Source of the DNA: an uncultured Clostridia bacterium
GTDB lineage: Bacteria; Bacillota_A; Clostridia; Christensenellales; Aristaeellaceae
Length of the DNA: 10,130 bases
Assembly: GCA_934645275.1 (NCBI GenBank)
Contig: CAKUDW010000053.1
Coordinates: forward strand, 1 to 10,130
Reading direction: 5' to 3'
The first letter of the stretch is position 1. Every line of letters begins with the position of its first letter. Below are positions 6,324 to 10,130 of this stretch, one piece after another. Under the pieces are notes generated by a model that saw only the letters and a list, made by a program, of their open reading frames with translations, searched no databases and was not told where the DNA came from. A program made the position numbers and the translations under genes.

Positions 6324-8834
6324 ATGCAATCTGATCGTCAATCCCCGAGAAACAGCGCGCCGAGGGCAATTCTGATTCGCGGTGCGCGGGTACACAATCT
6401 GAAGAATATTAATGTAGACATTCCACTGAACCAGATCGTCGGCATTGCGGGCGTATCCGGCTCCGGGAAATCCTCACTCGCGCTGGGCGTGCTGTACTCG
6501 GAGGGTTCGCGGCGCTACCTGGACGCGTTGTCCACCTATACGCGCCGCCGCATGACGCAGGCTGCCCGCGCTCAGGTAGATGAAACGCTCTACGTACCCG
6601 CTGCGCTGGCGCTGCACCAGCGGCCGGGCGTGCCGGGCATCCGTAGCACCTTCGGCACCGGTACTGAATTGCTGAACGGACTGCGGCTGATGTTTTCACG
6701 CCTCGCCAGCCATTGCTGCCCCAGCGGCCATTATGTGGAGCCATCGCTGGCCGTGGCAGCCGGGCAGGCACTCAGCTGCCCTGTTTGCGGCGCATCCTTC
6801 TATGCCCCATCCGCAGAGGAACTGGCCTTCAACAGTCAGGGCGCATGCCGTACCTGCGGTGGAACCGGAACGGTGCGCACGGTTAACCGCGCGTCCCTCG
6901 TGCCGGATGAATCGCTCACGATAGATCAGGGCGCGGTTGCGCCGTGGAATTCGCTTATGTGGTCGCTGATGACGGATGTGTGCCGCGAAATGGGCGTACG
7001 CACGGATGTGCCCTTTTGCGAACTCACAGAACGTGAAAGGGATATCGTATACAATGGCCCGGCTGAAAAGAAGCACATCTTCTACAAGGCAAAAAACAGC
7101 AATCAGGCCGGGGAAATCGACTTTACCTATTTCAATGCCGTGTACACCGTAGAAAACGCACTGGCCAAGGTGAAAGACGAAAAAGGCATGAAGCGCGTGG
7201 AAAAATTTCTGTGCGAGGCGGTTTGCCCCGATTGCGGCGGCACGCGTCTGTCTGCGCGCGCCCGTCAGCCGCGGCTGCGCGGCATCGGCCTGGACGAGGC
7301 GTGCCGCATGCCGCTGACAAAACTGGCGGCATGGGTTTCCGCCGTTCCCGGCGACATGCCGCCGGCCATGCGTCCAATGGCAGAAAATATCTGCGATTCA
7401 TTCCACACCCTTTCCGCAAGGCTGATGGAACTGGGATTGGGTTATCTATCGCTCGACCGTGCGGCCGCCACGCTCTCTACCGGTGAACGTCAGCGCATGC
7501 AGCTGGCTCGAGCCGTACGCAACCGCACGACCGGCGTGCTGTACGTGCTGGATGAGCCGTCCATCGGCCTGCATCCATCCAACATCGTTGGCCTGAAAGG
7601 TGTAATGCGTGATCTGGTCGCGGACGGTAATTCCGTGGTGCTGGTGGACCACGACGTGCAGATTCTCTCAGAAGCCGACTGGATTGTGGAGATGGGCCCC
7701 GAGGCGGGTGCGGACGGCGGGCAAGTCATCGCACAGGGTACCATCCCCCAGCTTAAGGCCGACGGCAATTCCCGCATAGGGCCTTTTTTGGCCGGAGCGA
7801 CCGTGCGCGTGCGAAACCGTGCATGCAGCGGCGACATATTCGCTGCCGGACGCATTCATCTGTCAACGAACGCAATTCACACGGTAAAGCCCCTTGATGC
7901 GGAGATTCCGAAGGGAAGGCTAACCGCAGTGACTGGCGTTTCCGGTTCCGGTAAGACCACGCTGATCCTGGAAAGCCTGATTCCCGCGCTCGAAGCGGCC
8001 ATTGGCGGCAAGCCGTTGCCTGCCCACGTGCGTGCAATTCGCGCTGATGGTATCGATTCTGTCAAGCTTATCGACGCGACGCCAATCGGCATTAACGTTC
8101 GTTCCACCGTCGCGACCTACGCCAATGTACACGATGAACTGCGCAAGGCCTACGCGCGAACGCCGGACGCAAAGGCGCGCAGCTGCTCCGCAGGTGACTT
8201 TTCCTACAATACTGGCAGACTGCGCTGCCCTACCTGCGACGGCACCGGTTCGATAAGTTTGGATGTGCAGTTCTTACCAGATGTTGAAATCCTCTGTCCC
8301 GACTGCCGCGGCGCGCGCTATGGCGCGGAAGCCGGCCAAATAAAGCGCGGCGCGCATTCCCTGCCGGAGGTCATGGCCATGGACGTCAGGCACGCGCTCG
8401 AGGCCTGCAACGACCTGAAGGTCGTGCGGCAACGGCTGGAAACGCTGCAAAATCTCGGCCTCGGCTATCTCACCCTGGGTGAAGCCACGCCCAGCCTTTC
8501 CGGCGGAGAAGCGCAGCGGCTGAAGTTGGCCTCCGAAATGGGAAAGCCGCAAAACTCAGCTGTATTCGTATTCGACGAACCGACCATCGGCCTACATCCA
8601 CTGGACGTGCAAACGCTTCTGGGCGTATTTGACCGCCTGGTTTCGCAGGGCGCAACCGTGATTGTCATCGAGCACGATCTGGACGTAATCGCCAACGCTG
8701 ACTATGTGGTCGATATGGGGCCTGGCGGCGGAGATGAGGGCGGTCAAATCGTTGCCTGCGGCACGCCGGACGAAATCGCCTCCAACCCGCTCAGCGTAAC
8801 CGGCAGGTATTTGAAGCCTCTCCTTCGCTATTGA
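6324..8834 (+). CDS. uvrA: Class II UvrA-type ABC ATPase (UvrA2-like, no UvrB-binding domain)
   Basis: An 836-residue UvrA-family protein with two ABC ATPase modules. Walker A motifs are GVSGSGKSS (43-51) and GVSGSGKTT (538-546). Signatures are LSTGERQR (384-391, first module, variant) and LSGGEAQR (725-732). Walker B regions are VLYVLDEPS (405-413) and VFVFDEPT (747-754). The DNA-binding zinc module C635-x2-C638-x19-C658-x2-C661 is intact, and further CxxC pairs lie at 152/155, 175/178 and 301/304. The UvrB-binding insert is missing. Between LMFSRLASH (122-130) and SCPVCG (151-156) there are only about 20 residues, where UvrA1 proteins have roughly 110. This and the total length (about 940 in UvrA1) define class II UvrA, known from Deinococcus UvrA2 and the DrrC group, which are linked to damage tolerance or DNA-intercalating drug resistance. 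It is therefore unlikely to replace the main excinuclease UvrA. ATG 6324 follows AAAGG by 8 bases. It is transcribed alone. Confidence 0.9.
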   Translation: MQSDRQSPRNSAPRAILIRGARVHNLKNINVDIPLNQIVGIAGVSGSGKSSLALGVLYSEGSRRYLDALSTYTRRRMTQAARAQVDETLYVPAALALHQRPGVPGIRSTFGTGTELLNGLRLMFSRLASHCCPSGHYVEPSLAVAAGQALSCPVCGASFYAPSAEELAFNSQGACRTCGGTGTVRTVNRASLVPDESLTIDQGAVAPWNSLMWSLMTDVCREMGVRTDVPFCELTERERDIVYNGPAEKKHIFYKAKNSNQAGEIDFTYFNAVYTVENALAKVKDEKGMKRVEKFLCEAVCPDCGGTRLSARARQPRLRGIGLDEACRMPLTKLAAWVSAVPGDMPPAMRPMAENICDSFHTLSARLMELGLGYLSLDRAAATLSTGERQRMQLARAVRNRTTGVLYVLDEPSIGLHPSNIVGLKGVMRDLVADGNSVVLVDHDVQILSEADWIVEMGPEAGADGGQVIAQGTIPQLKADGNSRIGPFLAGATVRVRNRACSGDIFAAGRIHLSTNAIHTVKPLDAEIPKGRLTAVTGVSGSGKTTLILESLIPALEAAIGGKPLPAHVRAIRADGIDSVKLIDATPIGINVRSTVATYANVHDELRKAYARTPDAKARSCSAGDFSYNTGRLRCPTCDGTGSISLDVQFLPDVEILCPDCRGARYGAEAGQIKRGAHSLPEVMAMDVRHALEACNDLKVVRQRLETLQNLGLGYLTLGEATPSLSGGEAQRLKLASEMGKPQNSAVFVFDEPTIGLHPLDVQTLLGVFDRLVSQGATVIVIEHDLDVIANADYVVDMGPGGGDEGGQIVACGTPDEIASNPLSVTGRYLKPLLRY

Positions 8835-8857
8835 CGTGCGACCCTATTGTTTTTCGA

Positions 8858-8881
8858 CGGCGGTTCGATTTGAAACCGCCG
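8858..8881. repeat. Inverted repeat between the convergent uvrA-like and WYL genes
   Basis: CGGCGGTT (8858-8865) pairs perfectly with AACCGCCG (8874-8881) around an 8-base loop, 24 bases after the uvrA-like stop and 5 bases from the WYL stop. Neither strand has a T-run after the stem; the T-run at 8850-8854 lies on the wrong side for both. It may pause or stabilise transcripts, but it is not a canonical intrinsic terminator. Confidence 0.5.
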
Positions 8882-8886
8882 CCGCT

Positions 8887-9819
8887 CTAATTCTGATATA
8901 GCGCCGCCATATCGCCGATTCTACGCTTCATTTCTTCTCGAACGTGCGCAGGTTCGATGCATTCGCAGCGGTTGCCAAAGCTCAATAGTATATCATAAAA
9001 ATAATCGTTTTCGATAAATGGAAAGCTGGCGGTGTAGTATTCGCCGCCGGCCAGCGAAATGTCCTCATAGGCACAAAAGTCGAGCATGCGCTCCAGCAGC
9101 ATATGATGAAACCTGAGCCGAATGCGCGTCATTTCGGGCTGCGATGCTTTTGGAAAGCTCAGCTCGGGTTCCGGGCAGTTTTTGGGTTCGAACGTTTCTT
9201 CCAGAAGTTTCATTTTCAATATGCGCGACAACCTGAACAGGCGAAAACCGCATCGCAGCCGGCAATAGCCCTGAAAATACCAGCGACCGCCCTTGAGCAC
9301 CAGCCGGTGCGGCTCGACTGTCCGCCCGGTCCGGCTGCCATGAATGTCGACATATTCGACTGCCAGCAGACGATGCGCTCCAATCGCCGCCCGAATTGTC
9401 TCCAGCTGCGGTTGAAAGCTCCGATTCCCCATCCAAGGACTCAGATCAACGCAGAGTTGATTCGCACGCAGTTCTATTTCACGCGCCTGATCCGCAGGGA
9501 CAATACTTCTGACCTTGGCGAGCGTATTGGTCAATGCTTCTCCGCGAACCATGCCGGACAGGCTGGACAGACCCAGCAACAGCGTGGAAAGCTCCGCTGC
9601 CGTGAAAAAGCGCTTATCCAGCTTGAATTCCTGCATAATTTCGAAGCCGCCGCCCACGCCCGGCACTGCGCGCACAGGAATGCCCGCCATGCCGATGGTT
9701 TCAAGATCGCGATAAATCGTACGCATCGAAACCTCGAACATACCTGCTAGCGTCTGCGCATCCACACGCTCCCGTTCAAGCAAAATCATAATGATGCCGA
9801 CGAGTCTGTCCGTCTTCAT
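8887..9819 (-). CDS. DeoR/HTH-11 and WYL-domain transcriptional regulator (YafY-like)
   Basis: A 310-residue regulator of the YafY-like kind. The N-terminal winged helix-turn-helix (about 1-62) contains VDAQTLAGMFEVSMRTIYRDLETI (19-42), a clear HTH-11 recognition segment, then the wing PGVGGGFEI. A WYL ligand-sensing domain spans about 138-212, with EYVDIHGSRTGRTVEPHRLVLKGGRWYFQGY; WYF stands for the family's WYL triad and FRLSRI follows. A C-terminal WCX-type extension runs from about 232 to the end. WYL domains sense small ligands or nucleic acid. ATG 9819 is chosen because GAGGGG (9834-9829) is 9 bases upstream and the promoter -10 lies at 9861-9856, which excludes a start at 9873. It diverges from the DJ-1/PfpI gene, the usual arrangement for a regulator controlling its neighbour and itself. 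Confidence 0.9.
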   Translation of the reverse strand: MKTDRLVGIIMILLERERVDAQTLAGMFEVSMRTIYRDLETIGMAGIPVRAVPGVGGGFEIMQEFKLDKRFFTAAELSTLLLGLSSLSGMVRGEALTNTLAKVRSIVPADQAREIELRANQLCVDLSPWMGNRSFQPQLETIRAAIGAHRLLAVEYVDIHGSRTGRTVEPHRLVLKGGRWYFQGYCRLRCGFRLFRLSRILKMKLLEETFEPKNCPEPELSFPKASQPEMTRIRLRFHHMLLERMLDFCAYEDISLAGGEYYTASFPFIENDYFYDILLSFGNRCECIEPAHVREEMKRRIGDMAALYQN

Positions 9820-9855
9820 CCCGCATCGCCCCTCAGACGTATTTTTCATAATTCT

Positions 9856-9884
9856 ATTATCAATACATGCCATATATATGTCAA
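9856..9884 (-). promoter_or_regulatory. Strong sigma-A-type promoter of the WYL regulator gene
   Basis: On the minus strand a perfect -35 TTGACA (9884-9879) and -10 GATAAT (9861-9856, five of six) are spaced by 17 bases. The start is predicted near 9849, about 30 bases before ATG 9819. The 10-base palindrome CATATATATG (9871-9880) lies within the spacer and touches the -35, so it is a candidate operator. Confidence 0.75.
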
Positions 9885-9892
9885 GTTTTATG

Positions 9893-9901
9893 TGCTACAC
9901 T
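9893..9901 (+). promoter_or_regulatory. Candidate extended -10 for the DJ-1/PfpI gene
   Basis: TGC followed by TACACT (9896-9901, four of six) forms an extended -10 on the plus strand. The -35 position (9873-9878) is only TATATA and overlaps the palindrome between the two divergent genes. A weak promoter of this type would suit activation by the WYL regulator, which is inference. Confidence 0.4.
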
Positions 9902-9934
9902 AAATGCAATTCATCGACAGAACGGAGGATGCGG

Positions 9935-10130
9935 ATGTACAATATTTATATTTATGCCATCGATACGATGGCTGACTGGGAAATGGGCCACATCATGGCC
10001 GAGTTGAATTCGCAGCGCTTCTTTAAAAAGGACGCTCCTGAAATCGCGCTCAAATTCGCAGGTATTTCCAGAGCGCCAATCAAAACCATGGGTGGGCTGA
10101 CAATCCTTCCCGACTGTACGGTTGCAGACA
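9935..10130 (+). CDS. DJ-1/PfpI-family (type 1 glutamine amidotransferase-like) protein, N-terminal fragment
   Basis: Sixty-five codons of an ORF that runs off the window. The protein begins MYNIYIYAIDTMADWEMGH and continues with ELNSQRFFKKDAP, then a GISRAPIKTMGGLTILPD segment. The opening strand, the DTMADWE helix start and the TMGG.(T)ILPD segment are typical of DJ-1/PfpI proteins of the YoaZ-like group, often annotated as type 1 glutamine amidotransferase family protein. The nucleophile cysteine region lies beyond the window, so activity cannot be judged. GGAGG (9924-9928) lies 6 bases before ATG 9935. Its divergent neighbour is a WYL regulator, probably its controller. Confidence 0.8.
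   Translation, partial: MYNIYIYAIDTMADWEMGHIMAELNSQRFFKKDAPEIALKFAGISRAPIKTMGGLTILPDCTVAD

Noticed and set aside
8858..8881. Hairpin after the uvrA-like gene as an intrinsic terminator
   Set aside because: There is no T-run downstream on either strand, so it is listed only as an inverted repeat.
9820..9873. Upstream start at 9873 for the WYL regulator
   Set aside because: It falls between the -35 and -10 of a near-consensus promoter and has no ribosome binding site.
1..10130. CRISPR arrays, insertion sequences, tRNA or rRNA genes, T-box or lysine riboswitch before dapA
   Set aside because: No regularly spaced repeats, transposase, terminal repeats, tRNA-like cloverleaf or riboswitch core motif were found on reading both strands.

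Overview
The window looks like chromosomal DNA from a Gram-positive Bacillota, most likely a clostridial lineage of the Christensenellales or Oscillospiraceae kind. This is inferred from strong GGAGG-type ribosome binding sites before nearly every gene, GC-rich coding DNA with AT-rich promoters, and the clostridial flavour of the proteins (for example the GuaA N-terminus with a DFGG motif). No mobile element, tRNA, rRNA or CRISPR array was seen.

Layout. (1) 1-427, minus strand: N-terminal part of a type IIA topoisomerase B subunit (GyrB/ParE), cut by the window edge. (2) 593-3266, plus strand: a compact three-gene unit behind a good sigma-A-type promoter. It encodes a MazG-like nucleotide pyrophosphohydrolase, a GMP-synthase homologue with a ruined glutaminase site and altered synthetase motifs, and a two-domain GNAT protein. 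It ends at a strong terminator that can also serve the opposite strand. (3) 3481-4305, minus strand: an exported protein with two SH3-like repeats and an unassigned C-terminal domain. (4) 4582-5469, plus strand: dapA for lysine and diaminopimelate synthesis. It converges with (5) 5476-6189, minus strand, a short-chain dehydrogenase. (6) 6324-8834, plus strand: a class II UvrA (UvrA2-like) lacking the UvrB-binding domain. (7) 8887-9819, minus strand: a WYL-domain regulator, divergent from (8) 9935 to the window end, the start of a DJ-1/PfpI-family protein. The two promoter regions of this last pair are interleaved.

Most of the window is housekeeping or common accessory content. The item most worth following is the three-gene unit at 593-3266. 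Its middle protein keeps the fold and PP-loop of GMP synthase. It has lost the amidotransferase Cys and His, the conserved His-His lid segment and the PFPGPGL motif, yet its reading frame is intact. It is therefore more likely a repurposed ATP-pyrophosphatase or a pseudoenzyme than a normal GuaA. The flanking nucleotide pyrophosphatase and acetyltransferase are its probable functional partners. That link is inferred from operon structure only.
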